A stretch of 64,000 nucleotides of DNA from assembly GCF_001723175.1 (NCBI RefSeq), contig NC_064650.1, positions 1,922,001 to 1,986,000 of the forward strand. Direction: 5' to 3'. The DNA is from Penicillium oxalicum. Its lineage: Eukaryota; Ascomycota; Eurotiomycetes; Eurotiales; Aspergillaceae. Within the stretch, counting starts at the first letter, position 1. Each line of letters starts with the position of its first letter. Of this stretch, positions 34,439 through 45,851 are shown one piece after another. A program made the position numbers and the translations under genes. The notes below the pieces were generated by a model. That model ran no database searches, was not told the origin of the DNA, and saw only the letters and a program-made list of their open reading frames with translations.

Positions 34439-36053
34439 ATGAGCAATTCAGCCTACATAAATTACCCTCCAGCGCTGTCTCCCGCGCAGCAAGAGTACCT
34501 AGTCACTACAGCAAAAGACTGGGCAATTCAAAATGGTCTTGCAGTGCGGCCAAATCCCAGCGCACTCCCGGAGGGTGCCGACTCGAATCGTGTCTTAGCG
34601 ACCAATGCCCCGATCACACTGTTTCCCAGCCCCTTTCCGAAATCATGCTTTGAGGAGGCTCAATCCTTGCAAACGGCCTATAATCAGTTGTACGCGATGA
34701 TCACTTGCGACGAAGAATGGCTTGGCAAAGTCATTGCAGAGTGAGTCTGCCACGCGATCTATAGCAACCTCATCAATGGCCCGAGACACTCATTTGGATC
34801 TCTCATGCAGGCTCGTCGATGTCGACGACTTTGTTGCAAATCTTTGGAAAACACACTTGACCGTCAAGAAAGAAGGGTATACTCAGAATCTATCTCTTGG
34901 CCTCTATCGATCGGACTACATGGCCCATGTCTCATCTAATGCGGCTCCCACCTTGAAGCAAGTCGAGTTCAACACAATTTCTTCATCATTCGGAGGATTA
35001 TCGGCATTGGTCCGACAACTGCACACCGAATTGCTCACATCACCGCCAGGCAATCCAATCAGCTATCCTCCCCACCCTCTTCTGGAATCCGGGGTACCCC
35101 CCGAGAACACTTCGGTTGAGACTCTCACGGGAGGACTAGCGGCTGCTCACAAAGCCTATGGACCTTCAAAATGCACTCCTGCGCATCCTCTCTGTATCAT
35201 TTTTATTGTTCAGGATGGGGAACGCAATGTCTTCGATCAGCATGCCCTCTCGAGGAGGCTGACAGCGTTCCATCAGATTCCCGTATTCCGTGTCCCAAGC
35301 AGCAAGGTGCTAGACCAAACTTCTGTGTCTGAGTCAACCCCAGCTCGACCCTTGACTTATCGTCCTCCCCATTCTCCCTCATCTATCTTTGAGGTTACAA
35401 CTGTTTATATGCGGGCTTTCTATTCGCCTGACGACCACACATCCAGTCGTGACTGGGATGCGCGAGTGCATCTGGAGCGGTCTGCGGCTATCAAATGTCC
35501 CACTGTGCTTAACCAGCTAGTTGGGTGCAAAAAGGTCCAACAAGTCCTTGCTGAGCCAACAGGGCCCGATCATCTTTCTAAATTCCTTGCTGGAATGGAC
35601 CCCACCATGATCTCCAGGCTACGCGAGACGTTCGCTCCGCAATACGACCTCTCGGCTGATGGACAAGGTCGTGAGCTCGCACTTAATCCCGAGACAGCTC
35701 TGCGGCATGTGCTGAAGCCCCAGCGTGAGGGAGGTGGTAACAATATCTACAAAGCAGATATCCCAGCCTTCCTCAAATCCATGCCTGAGAGCGACTGGAA
35801 AGGATGGGTTTTGATGGAAATTATCAATCCTGCCCCTGATGCAGAGAATGTGGCACTACGAAACGACGGAGAAGTTCTCCGTGGTAACGTAATCTCTGAG
35901 CTCGGCATCTATGGCACGATCCTGTGGGACACAACAGGCAAGATCTTCCACAATGATCAAGGTGGATGGTTGTTGAGAACAAAGGGCAAGGAAGTCAATG
36001 AAGGGGGTGTGGCAGCTGGATTTTCCAGCCTCGACAGCGTGCTGCTTTTCTAG
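34439..36053 (+). CDS. gsh2: Glutathione synthetase
   Basis: Two exons (34439-34740, 34811-36053) give 514 residues. The eukaryotic glutathione synthetase pattern is clear: YPPALSPAQQEYL near the start, GLYRSDYMAH and KQVEFNTISSSFGGL in the substrate domain, RSAAIKCPTVLNQLVGCKKVQQ, and the glycine-rich ATP-grasp loop LKPQREGGGNNIY near 420, with LMEIINPAP after it. The enzyme joins glycine to gamma-glutamylcysteine with ATP in the cytosol, the last step of glutathione synthesis. An upstream in-frame ATG at 34388 would add 17 residues (MIKSSATSILQTVRPNV), basic and hydroxylated like a weak mitochondrial presequence. The downstream ATG is preferred because similarity to other fungal enzymes starts there. 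Length is normal for the family. Confidence 0.94.
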
Positions 36054-37661
36054 ATTTCGATGGTACCGAACACAGATAGATTATGTCATTAGCCACCACT
36101 TTCTCAGCACGTTTAGGTGCTATTGCCCCGTCCCTTGTCACTGGCATCAGACAATATAGAATCGCCGTCGATCCTAAGTATGGTATTTATTTCTCGTATA
36201 TCAGCCAAAACTTGAATCCGCCCTGGTTCTTGCAAGATATGCGGTCATCGTATCAATAAGAATAACGGCAGCTTCTTTGTGCAGGAAATCTCAGGCAAGT
36301 TGGATATGGTGTCAAGTAAAACTAGGTATTTTCTCTCACCGAGTATTTTTGCTACAAACTTCAGGTTCCGAAGATCATACAGACTTCAATATGCTCAGGA
36401 TCAACCTACGTTGTGGATAAGGCATGGACAGTGAGCATTTTCTGGGCCATACCATCGGAAATTATAGACCGTGCCTTGCAAAGAGACATGGCGCCTGTAT
36501 ATTTATGGCTTCTGGCATTACTGAGGATATCATAGACTTCAATTCCTCTTCTCCCTTCGGTTGACGGGCGCTCAAAAACCTTGAATGCGACATGAAATTT
36601 TTTCTAACAGAGGAGTTAATTATTGATATCTCTGTCTGCGCGGTTAAGCGCAGAGTTTTCACTTTCACTTGAGCGGCCTCTGATTTCAAGACAAAATGTG
36701 CATCTGAAGACAATGAAGTTAAGAAATGAAGCCTTGATCAGGGCCTTGCCAAAGTAGATAGCGCCCTAATGACAGTTTCATTCATTTAATTCCAGGTTCA
36801 AGTTCGATAACGCTGTCACAAAATTTGATTTATTTCGACCTACACTGCTTCAAGTTTGATTACCTTATTGTCAATGCTAGCTTCTGGGCTTCGTGGAGCT
36901 GGTCTCCGCAGTGGTAAAGCTATGTGCCAGGATACGGGTAGTTGCTTGCCGTCAAGAGTCCATGGGCGCGGGGTGTGGGAACTGCTTAGCAGCACTGTCT
37001 TGAACTCGGTCATATCCGCCTTTGCGATAGTGCTAGTCTTTCTTTTCGTGCCTGATACACGCTGAGTAAGGACTTTAGAGTCCATTGGATCTGTGAGATC
37101 CTATTTCATGCCTTGAAGTAGATTCTCAGTCATGTACCAGAGACAGCACTCTTTAGATGCTTCCGGAGCAGTAGAGTTGGGTTCTACCTCACTAGCCCCA
37201 TAATTAGCAATCCAGGATACCCGGCTGTATAGACATTCAGGGACATGAAGAACCTCTGGGATATGTAGGGTTTTAACAGATAGATTTGTTGATGATTTTA
37301 TTAACAGAAGTTAAGTAAAGACCAGTCGTCCTGACAGTAACAGAGCCTTTATTTCTCTTCGTGAGATTTCAGTCTTTCTACCGTGTTCAAATTTAGCTTC
37401 CTTCTCTGACTAGTTCCGCCTGGCGCTTCCATAGGAACGAAAAATAAGGTGAGCGGGCATGTTCATTATGACAATAGCCAGCCATCTTGGTGAGAATAAA
37501 GTCTATGAAGCTTGTTATTTTTAGGTATACAGGTCCTACTTTTTTTAGTTTCAAGTTTCCTTAATGAGTTTCATTAATCCTTCCGGCAGGATCGAGTCGT
37601 CTGATACCTCCGCTATAGTAATAGCCAGTCGCCTTAACTCGAATGAATGTGGTCCCAGAGC

Positions 37662-37706
37662 GCATGCGGGAAGGCATGCGGGAAGGCATGCGGGAAGGCA
37701 TGCAGG
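37662..37706 (+). repeat. 12-bp minisatellite, three full copies and a partial
   Basis: GCATGCGGGAAG is repeated exactly at 37662, 37674 and 37686, then GCATGCAGG starts a fourth copy. Each unit contains the SphI-type palindrome GCATGC. It lies inside the insertion that stretches one interval of the 150-bp array to 325 bp. Confidence 0.9.
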
Positions 37707-37735
37707 ACCAACCGTCTATAAATACCGTTGCAGGA

Positions 37736-37759
37736 CAAACCATCCTAACAGATGGTTTG
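37736..37759. repeat. Short perfect inverted repeat
   Basis: CAAACCATC at 37736-37744 and GATGGTTTG at 37751-37759 form a 9-bp perfect stem with a 6-base loop, just after the 12-bp minisatellite. It could be a transposon end or a footprint; no target-site duplication is obvious. Confidence 0.6.
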
Positions 37760-39228
37760 GCTTAGACTTTTAACCTAATAGACAAACCAGTGAGCAACGG
37801 CACGGTGAATTTAACGAAGCCTATATATCTTATTATTTCTGGGTATAAATGTCATAGCTTTTTTTTATTTTAAGTTTCACTGCTTGATGAATTCTATCGC
37901 TCTTTCCCGCACTGAATCAAATCATCAGATACTCTCGTCTTAACAATAGTAAGTCATCTTACCTCGAATGAAGCCTGTATATCTTATTCCTCTCAGGTAT
38001 AAAGGCCCTACCCTTTTTAGTTTTAGGTTTCCTTACTTAGTGACCTTTATTACTATCCCCCTTATGATCGAATCGTCAGATACCTTCGTCTTGATAATGG
38101 TAAGTCATCTCAACTCGAATGAAGCCTATATATCTTATTATCTTTAGGTATAAAAGCCCTAACCCTTTTTTAGTTTTAAGATTCACTACTTAATAAACTC
38201 CATAATTCTCCCCCACACGGGCTCGAGTCTTCGGATACCCTCGTCTTAAAAACGGCTAATCGTCTTAACTCGAATGAACACCATAAATCCTTTCTTTAGG
38301 TATAAAAGTCTTACTTTTTTGATTTTGAATTTTCCTAATTCTTGAATTTTACTACACTCCCCCGCGCGGGATCGAGTCATCGAATACCCTCGTCTCAAAA
38401 ACGGTCAGTCGTCTTAACTCGAATGAATATCACAAATTTTATTATCTTTGGGTATAAAAGCCTTGCTTTTTTGATTCTGAATTTTCCTACTTCTTACGAT
38501 TTACTACTCTCCACCGCACAGGATCGAGTTATCAGGTACCCTCGTGTTAACAGTGGTCAGTGATCGTAACTCGAATCAAGCATATACTTCTTATCATCGC
38601 CCACTCAAGTCCGGCATTCTACACTACTCAGATTTGATTTCTTTACTTCTCTTACGTGATTCCGTTCCTGAAAATCTTATTCGGTCGATGTTCAGCCTCT
38701 CTCTGGCGGACGTTTCAAACGAGACTTATGATCACTAATCTCACATTCACACTAGGGTGTATCTGGCTAAACACACACGTGCCAAACGGCCTTGTGACTA
38801 CTGCGTTTCAATGACTACCAGGTAACCCTATCTGCTAGCACGGATCTCCCATCGCAGGAGATCGTACCTTCCTTGTGTTGCTGGTGTTGTTCCTTCCCCT
38901 TCCGCTTCATACTTCCGCGTCAGTCACTCTCAATTTGTGATTCATTTCATCCCACTTTCACAACTTCTAACCATCCTACCTTCCTCTTCACCATCAATCT
39001 TCCAATAACTTCCACGGCTGCTCACAACATTTCATTTTCTCCACCCAACGTCTCTTTCTCAACTTCCACCAAGACACAGACACCAGGTAATTTCAACCCT
39101 CTGACACTCTAACCTTCATTCTTTCACTTCTTCATATCCCACCAATCCCAGTCTTGTCCTATGCCCATTCATGAGTCCCAACTTTACTGATAGTCCTCAT
39201 CATTCAGAAACAAACCATCACGCTCAAA

Positions 39229-41460
39229 ATGGCTACTGAACTTGACCGTGATGCCATCTCCCGGTAAGTCATCCTTCTACTGTTGACTTTGTTTCACATG
39301 GCTAACGAAATGTATTCACACTTTAGTATGACCGAAAATGTCACCGGGGAGTATGTTTCTCTTCTTTTATGTTCAATCTGGCGCAAAGATACAAAGTTGA
39401 GGATTTGTTTAGGATCAAAAACCCTCTGGAGGGTCTACCTCGGGAGGTGCTCATGGCCAACGTGGAGGCCTACGCCAGCGAACATGACTTGACCGACATC
39501 CTGCCCCTGCTCAAGAAAGGGGCTTTAATCGGTCAAAAGCCAAGCGAGGTGCATGGCATCCCCGAGATCAGCCAGGAAGAGGGACAAGTCCTCTGCGAAG
39601 AGGTCACCCGCCGCTGGCATCATCCACGGGCGATGTACTACCTCGTCATCCTCAACTCGATCTCAGCCGCTATTCAGGGCTGGGATCAGATCGGTATGAC
39701 TCCTATGTATAAGCTGTACTTGATGTGGAAAACTGACCACTTGACATCTGAACAGGATCCAACGGGGCGAATTTGACCTTCGACAAGCAATTCGGCATTC
39801 CTACCGATCCCAAGGACTGTCTCGATCATGCGACTTGCACTCGCAACCAGTGGATCGTAGGATTCGTCAATGCGGTGCCCTACATCACGATCTGTCTCTT
39901 GTAAGAGATCTCGTCCCCACTCCCTCATCCGAGCCGAGTCGAGTCAATTTTACTTGACTGTTGAACAAAGCTAACCACTTGATGTAGGGCTTGCTGGATT
40001 GCTGACCCCCTCAACCACCGCATCGGTCGAAAGGGAACCATCTTCTTGGGAGCTCTCTTCAGTTTAGCGGCCCCGATTCTCCAGGCTTTGTCTCAAAATT
40101 GGGGTCAAATCACGGGTGCTCGTGTGCTCCTTGGGATCGGCATGGGTATCAAGGAAGTCACTGTCCCAGTCTATTCCGCCGAGAGTGTGCCAACCAACAT
40201 TCGAGGAGGTTTGGTTATGGGATGGCAGATCTGGACAGCCTTCGGCATTTTCATGGGCACACTCGCCAACCTCGCTGTGGCCAATATTGGCAATATTGCC
40301 TGGCGTCTGCAGCTTGGTTCTGCCTTTATCCCTGCTGTTCCCTTGGTTGTTGGCATTTGGTTTTGCCCAGAGTCCCCCCGGTGGTTGATGACCAAAGGCA
40401 AACATCGCCAGGCATTTGAATCTCTGGTCCGGCTCCGCAACACTCGGTTGCAGGCGGCTCGGGACCTGTACATGATTCATGCCACGATGGTAGAGGAACG
40501 GAAGATGCTGGCGGCATCCGGATTCGCGAAGTCTAACAACGTATTTGTTCGATTCGTTGAGCTCTTCACTGTCCCTCGGCTGCGGCGTGCTGTGCAAGCC
40601 TCGGGTGTTGTGATGATTGCGCAACAGATGTGTGGCAGTAAGTCGGATTTCGCGCTCATGGTCAATGTTTCCAAGAACTTGCTAATCACATTATTTCACC
40701 CATAGTTAACATCATCTCTTTCTACTCGTCCACTATTTTCTCTCTCGCGGGTGCAGACAATATCCATGCTCTTCTGGCATCGTTCGGCTTTGGCTTAATT
40801 AATTTCGTTTTTGCCTGGCCGGCTGTGTGGACGATCGATACCTATGGCCGACGAACACTGTTGCTTTTCACCTTCCCGAACATGTGCTGGACTCTCCTGT
40901 GTGCAGGATTCTGTTTCTGGATCCGAGGTAAAACTGTCCAGCTGGCTTCGATTGCCCTTTTCATCTACCTCTTTGACGCGTGCTACTCGCCGGGTGAAGG
41001 TCCTGTTCCTTTCACGTACTCCGCAGAGGTATTCCCACTCTCTCATCGCGAGATTGGCATGGCTTGGGCTGTCGCCACGAACAATTTCTGGGCGTCAATT
41101 TTGTCGTTGACAGCCCCGTACATGCTCCGGGCCTTCAAACCTCAAGGAGCATTCGGTTTCTACGCCGGGTTGAATCTCATCGCATTCTGCCTTATTTTCC
41201 TTTTCATGCCGGAGACAAAGATGCTTTCTCTGGAAGAGCTCGATAACGTTTTTGGCGTGCCGACCCGCACCCACGCCAAATACCAACTCACCAAAGTCCT
41301 TCCATGGTGGATCCGGCGATACATCTTCCGTCGGAAAGATGCCGTCTGTCCTGAGCTGTACCACCCGGCCCAAGCGATTGAGCTGCAAGAGAATGTGGGC
41401 CAGGATGTTGGTAGTGTCAAAGCCGGAGCCGGTGCGATGAGCACGGAGGTTTCTGCTTGA
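39229..41460 (+). CDS. MFS sugar transporter
   Basis: Six exons (39229-39263, 39327-39350, 39413-39693, 39756-39900, 39988-40637, 40706-41460) give 629 residues. The hydrophobic pattern fits twelve membrane helices of the sugar porter family. Landmarks: [14 protein letters not shown] in the first periplasmic region, [11 protein letters not shown] (loop 2-3), [23 protein letters not shown] in part, CPESPRWL after helix 6, [10 protein letters not shown] (loop 8-9) and [13 protein letters not shown] after helix 12. The long cytoplasmic N-terminus with [18 protein letters not shown] is typical of a fungal subgroup. Substrate is unknown; hexoses, pentoses or disaccharides are all possible. Exon 2 is only 24 nt. 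The acceptor for exon 3 is at 39412 (62-nt intron); an in-frame alternative at 39388 would need a 38-nt intron. Confidence 0.9.
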
Positions 41461-41764
41461 TGTGATGTGTGTGGAAATGAGTTGCAACAACAACTCTAAC
41501 GGATGCAACCTACTACGTACTTTCATCATTATGTCTTGCCAGCGTTGAGCCAGTAAAGATTATGAGGAGTCAGCTATCAATTTCATCATTTATTGAATGA
41601 GTTTACTAAGATTGAGTCTTCATCAGCCTCTGAAGTAATGTGTTCCTTGGTGCGCTCCTTGATGTCCATCGTTTGAAGTGTAGAGCTACTTTAAAGGTCC
41701 CTCATGTTTCTTCCCAGCCTCACCCTTTCTCCTCTTTCAAGCACGTACCTTAGTCAGAAATACA
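41461..41764. other. Short intergenic region
   Basis: 3' flank of the transporter and promoter of the DUF167 gene, both on the plus strand. CT-rich just before the ATG at 41765. Nothing else seen. Confidence 0.5.
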
Positions 41765-42251
41765 ATGAGTCGCATTTCCTTACTGCGTCTCGTCGCAGAC
41801 AGACCCAAATCCCCCACTGGATGTCTATACAGCCTCCATATTCCCTGCTACGTCAAACCAAGTGCATCAGCTCGGCGGACCGGTATCGTCGCAGTTGGAA
41901 GCAACCGTGTTGAAGTGTCCGTTGCCGCCGTGCCTCGCGACGGGGCTGCCAACAGGGCAGTGTCTCAATTGATTGCGGAGGCGAGTACTTTGTGACCTGA
42001 CAGGAGAAAACTCAATGGCACCATCTGCATTGAGCACAGAGAGAAAAAAAGAAAAGGGAGAGTAAGGATATCGCTAATACCACAAGCTTTTGCAGGTTCT
42101 ACAAGTGCCCAAGTCCACAGTCAGTGTACTTCGCGGGGCCCGGTCCCGCGAAAAGACTCTTTGCATTTCAGAACTTGCAATTGGCAACGACACAGAAGAA
42201 CTGGTTCTGCAGCGAGCACTCCAAAAACTATCTGAAGCAGCTAGATCATGA
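41765..42251 (+). CDS. DUF167 (YggU-like) family protein
   Basis: Two exons (41765-41980, 42096-42251) give 123 residues. The family core is clear: [41 protein letters not shown], then [20 protein letters not shown] and a final helix. DUF167 proteins are small alpha/beta proteins found from bacteria to humans; their function is not established. The join needs a GC-AG intron: exon 1 ends at GAG and is followed by GCGAGTAC, while the acceptor is TTGCAG. The only GT donor nearby (four bases later) breaks the frame of the conserved second half. The stop is TGA at 42249. The gene runs in the same direction as its two neighbours. Confidence 0.85.
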
Positions 42252-42474
42252 TTTGGAAAAGAAAAGAAAAAATCAAAAGACTATGACAAGGGCCAGCTTC
42301 ATTCTAGCTATCTCAAATCTTCCACCACCGTCACCGCGAAGAAAGCTTGAGCCTTGTGAATCCCGTGACTTTGTCACTCCGCTCTTCCGCGGCTCTCTTC
42401 AAGGTCCAACAATCTTTTTGTTCCTTGACCTGCTCGCGCTTCAGCCCCGATCCCCATCTTCTTCAACTTTCAAG

Positions 42475-43095
42475 ATGGCAGAAAGTGCAGAGACACTGGC
42501 CCACCCACAAGCTGGCAAGGCTAACTCTATCACACCAAAGCGCAAAGTACCAGAAACCACATCCAGCACCATCAATTTCACGTCGCGCAACCCGCCCTGG
42601 ACCTATCTCAAACTTCAGCTGTAAGAAGTTTTCCAATCTACTGGCTCCACCATTTATGCTCTCATTGCAAGCCGGCACTTGAAAGAAAAAAAGCAAAAGG
42701 GAAGCTTTCAAACTGAAACTGACATTGCTCTTATTGCGATACCTAGTATTCCACAACCAGACGCCCCCGCCCTCCAGCCTCTCGATGAGCTCTCAGCCCG
42801 CACCTACATCTCCTCCGCACTCTCGCAATTCCTTGGCCTCACGGGGACCGCAATCCCTATTGACATTTTGAAAATTGAGCCCAAGGGAGACACGACGTCT
42901 AGTGGCACAAGTCACAAGTATGACAGTGCCTGGATTCGAGTGCCTCGCGACGACGGGGCTGCTGTCGTCGCTGCGATCAGTTCATGGATTGGAGGGAGTG
43001 GGAGCGCATCGGGAGCTGCGCTCCGGATCTGTGCAAAGGGGAATTATTTAGGGGCGCTGGTCGCTGGATCAGGGCAGGACTTGTTTGTTCCTTGA
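42475..43095 (+). CDS. RNase P/MRP subunit, Pop8-like
   Basis: Two exons (42475-42620, 42705-43095) give 178 residues. After a lysine- and proline-rich N-terminus comes PPWTYLKLQL, then LDELSARTYISSALSQFLGLTG, IPIDILKIE, AWIRVPRDDGAAVVAAISSW and LRICAKGNYLGALVAG. This is the order seen in fungal Pop8-like proteins, which have a small alpha/beta fold like that of Pop5 and Rpp14. Pop8 is a component of RNase P (tRNA 5' end processing) and RNase MRP (rRNA processing) in the nucleus. The intron is 84 nt with donor GTAAGA. The family call rests on pattern recognition of a weakly conserved protein; Rpp14 is the main alternative name. Confidence 0.72.
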
Positions 43096-43973
43096 ATATT
43101 GAGGGATGGAAAAACAAAAGAAAAAATTGGGTTGAGGATGTCGTCCTCTCTTGCCTTTTTTTTTGCTGGAAAGAATACTTGTCCATATTAGCACTGGTCT
43201 GAGTGTCCTTGCTGGCTATTCAACTGGTAGCTTTGGGGATTTCTGTGTCAGATTGGCAACTCGGTCACTTGTTGGCTGGTTTCTCTGAATCTCATTGCCC
43301 CCCATGCATGACCCACGCCTTCGTCGAGGGTTGCAAGGCCTGAATGGGACTGAGAAAAGAGCACGGGGTCTTTGGAAGCTGAAGAGGTAATTAGAACGGC
43401 TTTCAGCAAGGGTCAAGGGCAACACCCGATTGGTCTTGTTTATCCGGCAGTTCAGACCAGCCCGGAACTTTCGGGGTCGACCTCTGGCCTGCATGCATCA
43501 GCCCTTCGGATTGAATGGTAACGGCAAATCTTCCAGTCCCCATGACGATGTGTCTCATCTTGAGTGCAAGACGAGGTGCGAGAGCATCGTGTCCGTGGAC
43601 TCAGTCTATCCCACCACCGGGGCACTATCGGCGGAATCTTATTATTGCAACATCGACCATGTCTTACGGGAATACGCTACTACGCTCAGGCCCATTACGG
43701 GTGATGGAATGGTGGGGGAAAAGAATCATAGGCAAAACAAAATCAAGTCTATTTTCGTCGGGGTTTCTTGATGTGATATCAAGGCTGCCCTAAGCATGTA
43801 CAAACAACGCCATAACTCTCACGCTGTGATCAATATCCATTCAACTTGGTCCTCGCGTCTTCCAATCTCGTTTTCTTTTCTTTTCTTTTTTTTTGCTTCC
43901 ACTCTGGCAATTTACGCTCATGGAACAATCTGCCACAAAGCGAGAAGTCATCTGAAAGGCATTTTGAGAAAGT
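43096..43973. other. Intergenic between convergent genes
   Basis: 3' flanks of the Pop8-like gene (plus) and the bestrophin-like gene (minus). T-rich runs at about 43156-43166 and 43868-43892. The open frames here lack family features. Confidence 0.5.
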
Positions 43974-45851
43974 TCAAACAGACTGCTTTGTCCTCTCGGT
44001 AAGGCTCATGACCGTGCAAGAATCTGACCCATTGGAAACAGTGTCGATGGCAGTGCTCATTGCGGAGCCAGTCGTCACCTTTGAGCGCAGCGCAGCACGA
44101 ATATCCTCCTTGCTGCGGGCCATCCACTCGCCATAGCTATTTTGGCTCAGCGGGAAGAGGACGAGGTTCTCGGGCCGGTCCATGAACTCGTTCACATTGG
44201 GAGGAGGAGCCGCGGTGATGATATCGAGCTCGACGGCAATCTGTCGGCAATAGGTGTCGAGGGGAAGATCGTTGACATCGTGGCCGAAGGGGTTCTCGAT
44301 TTCGCTGCCGATGGTGGCGAGACCGATGATGATGTATGCGGCCACCATGGAAGCGGGGATTGTGACCCACTCCAGGGACCTGTAGAGCTGGAAGGGCAGG
44401 ACAAGGACGTAGATCCAGGCGATTTGAGAAATGGCAATGCTGTATGCGGCCGGTAGAGGAGTGTCCAGCACACGCTCGGTTCCGGTCAAGACTTCATTCA
44501 GGGTGGACATCATGGTGACTTGATAGCAGTTGTCAGCAATTGATCGGGAATACTGAGGTAAGCCCCGTGTGTGGCTCAGAGGAATTTGGACTCACTAGCT
44601 TGGCTCTGGTGCAGGCCGGAGACAAGGGTACCATTCGCCACAATCGAATCCACGTAGGCGGACAGGTGGTTCAGGATCTCCAGTGGCAGGTGGCCCAATG
44701 GCTTCTTGGACCGCTTGATCAACTTGCGGGGGTTAGACTCAGCAAACGGTACGCCGAGATGTTCACCGGCAGACTTCCACAACGACTTGGGACGGGGCTT
44801 CAGGGCATCACGATCGTGCGCATCGCGAGCAAAAGTGTCCAAGTGACCAACCAATCCCGCAAGGTCTCCGTAGGCAATGTCCGGCTCGAAACGAAGCTTG
44901 TGCTTGAGGGCAACGGCGAAAGCAAGAATCAGATTCATCGCAGAACTGGAATGAGGTCACCCGTCAGTCAGTTGACACGCGCAGTGGTCCGATATTGAGT
45001 AAATGTCACATACACTTTGCGAAGAATGTCCACCTTGCCTTCTTCATCTTCACGTTCCGCGACGTTGACCCAGATTGTACGGGCCAAGTTCCGGGAGGTT
45101 TGAATGAGCTGGGCCCAGTATTTGCGACCATCGGCCCATCTGGTGTTTGACCTTGGTGTCAGTATACAGTAGAGAAGTATACAGTAGAGACCATTGTTCA
45201 AGAGCGACTGTCAAGTACCTTTCATAAGCAGTCGAACTGCGGAACGACAATGCCAAACCCACCACGAAACCGAGCACAGTGAGCAGGATGTTGTTGATGG
45301 AGACTGTTGTTTAATGCGGTTAATCAATGAGTTGGAACGAGCCATCCGTTGCTGACGAGGCAGGCACACTCACTGTCACGGCCGAACTTGCAAATGCAGG
45401 TAATGGCAGTAGCCCAGCCGCCAACGATCAGGAGTGGCACAATCATCTTGGGGGTCACACTGCCATGCATACGCATAAAGATTGGCCACTTGGAGTGCTT
45501 GTCCATGTCACGGGGCCCTTGCTAATGAGTATGAAACAGATCATGTTAGCACCTTCGACTTCATCGTCACGGGTCGGGCTGGCGTACAAAGTATCGCTCC
45601 AGTTCACTCGAGTCGGTTCGATGAAAGTGGAATTGAGCTTCTCGCGAGTTGGCCAGATTCTCCATGAAGGTCGGACGAGGTGTGAGTCTTTCTCCGGAGG
45701 CCTGCTCCTTGAGACTTGGCGATGCATTGTTGTCGGTGTGGGGAGCAGCATGGTGACGGGGACCGGCAGTGACGGGAGCAGCGCCGGTACTATCACCAGC
45801 AGCCATGGCGGGAGTCGCCTCGGGGGCTGGAGCGGCGTGGCCTTCAGTCAT
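43974..45851 (-). CDS. Bestrophin-type anion channel (UPF0187 family)
   Basis: Six exons (45851-45588, 45521-45374, 45303-45219, 45139-45014, 44945-44596, 44518-43974) give 505 residues. After a disordered, alanine/proline-rich N-terminus the family pattern runs through SKWPIFMRMHGSVTPKMIVP, a membrane helix with GGWATAITCI, NNILLTVLGFVVGLALSFRS, TAYERWADGRKYWAQLIQTS, FEPDIAYGDLAGLVGHLDTF in part, SKKPLGHLPLEILNHLSAYV, and the last helices with PFQLYRSLEWVTIPASMVAA and GLATIGSEIENPFG. Fungal members are called bestrophin, RFP-TM or UPF0187 proteins and are thought to be chloride-conducting channels. For exon 2 the acceptor CATTAG at 45522-45527 was chosen because it gives RYFQGPRDMDKH in frame. 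All introns are 50-100 nt. Confidence 0.9.

Larger units (their letters stand above)
37489..38600 (+). repeat. Decayed tandem array, period about 150 bp, seven recognisable units
   Basis: A block begins with ACTCGAATGAA and continues with TATATATCTTATTATC, then GGTATAAAAG, CTTTTTAGTTTTAAG, a C-rich box before GGGATCGAGTCATC, then ATACCCTCGTCTTAA. It recurs with the ACTCGAA anchor at 37636, 37961, 38112, 38267, 38416 and 38568. The spacings of the last five are 151, 155, 149 and 152 bp. Another copy begins near 37808 with its anchor degraded, and a partial one near 37489. Copies differ at many positions, with T and A replacing C and G, which fits old RIP-type decay but is not proof of it. No open frame runs through the units. 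Confidence 0.8.
36054..39228. other. AT-rich non-coding region with decayed repeats; promoter of sugar transporter
   Basis: 3.2 kb with many stops in all frames and lower GC than its surroundings. The first part (36054-37488) has no recognisable feature apart from a possible relic frame at 36856-37065 that ends in a hydrophobic stretch. The middle holds the tandem array described separately. From about 38870 the sequence turns CT-rich with few purine runs, as expected for the long leader of the transporter gene starting at 39229. Confidence 0.55.

Noticed and set aside
36856..37065. Possible transporter relic ending in a hydrophobic segment followed by VPDTR
   Set aside because: The resemblance to the end of a membrane transporter is too short, and no other part of such a gene is visible nearby.
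39351..39388. 38-nt intron option in the sugar transporter
   Set aside because: It keeps the frame but is shorter than the other introns here and adds YKVEDLFR before the conserved IKNPLEG; the 62-nt intron ending at 39412 fits better.
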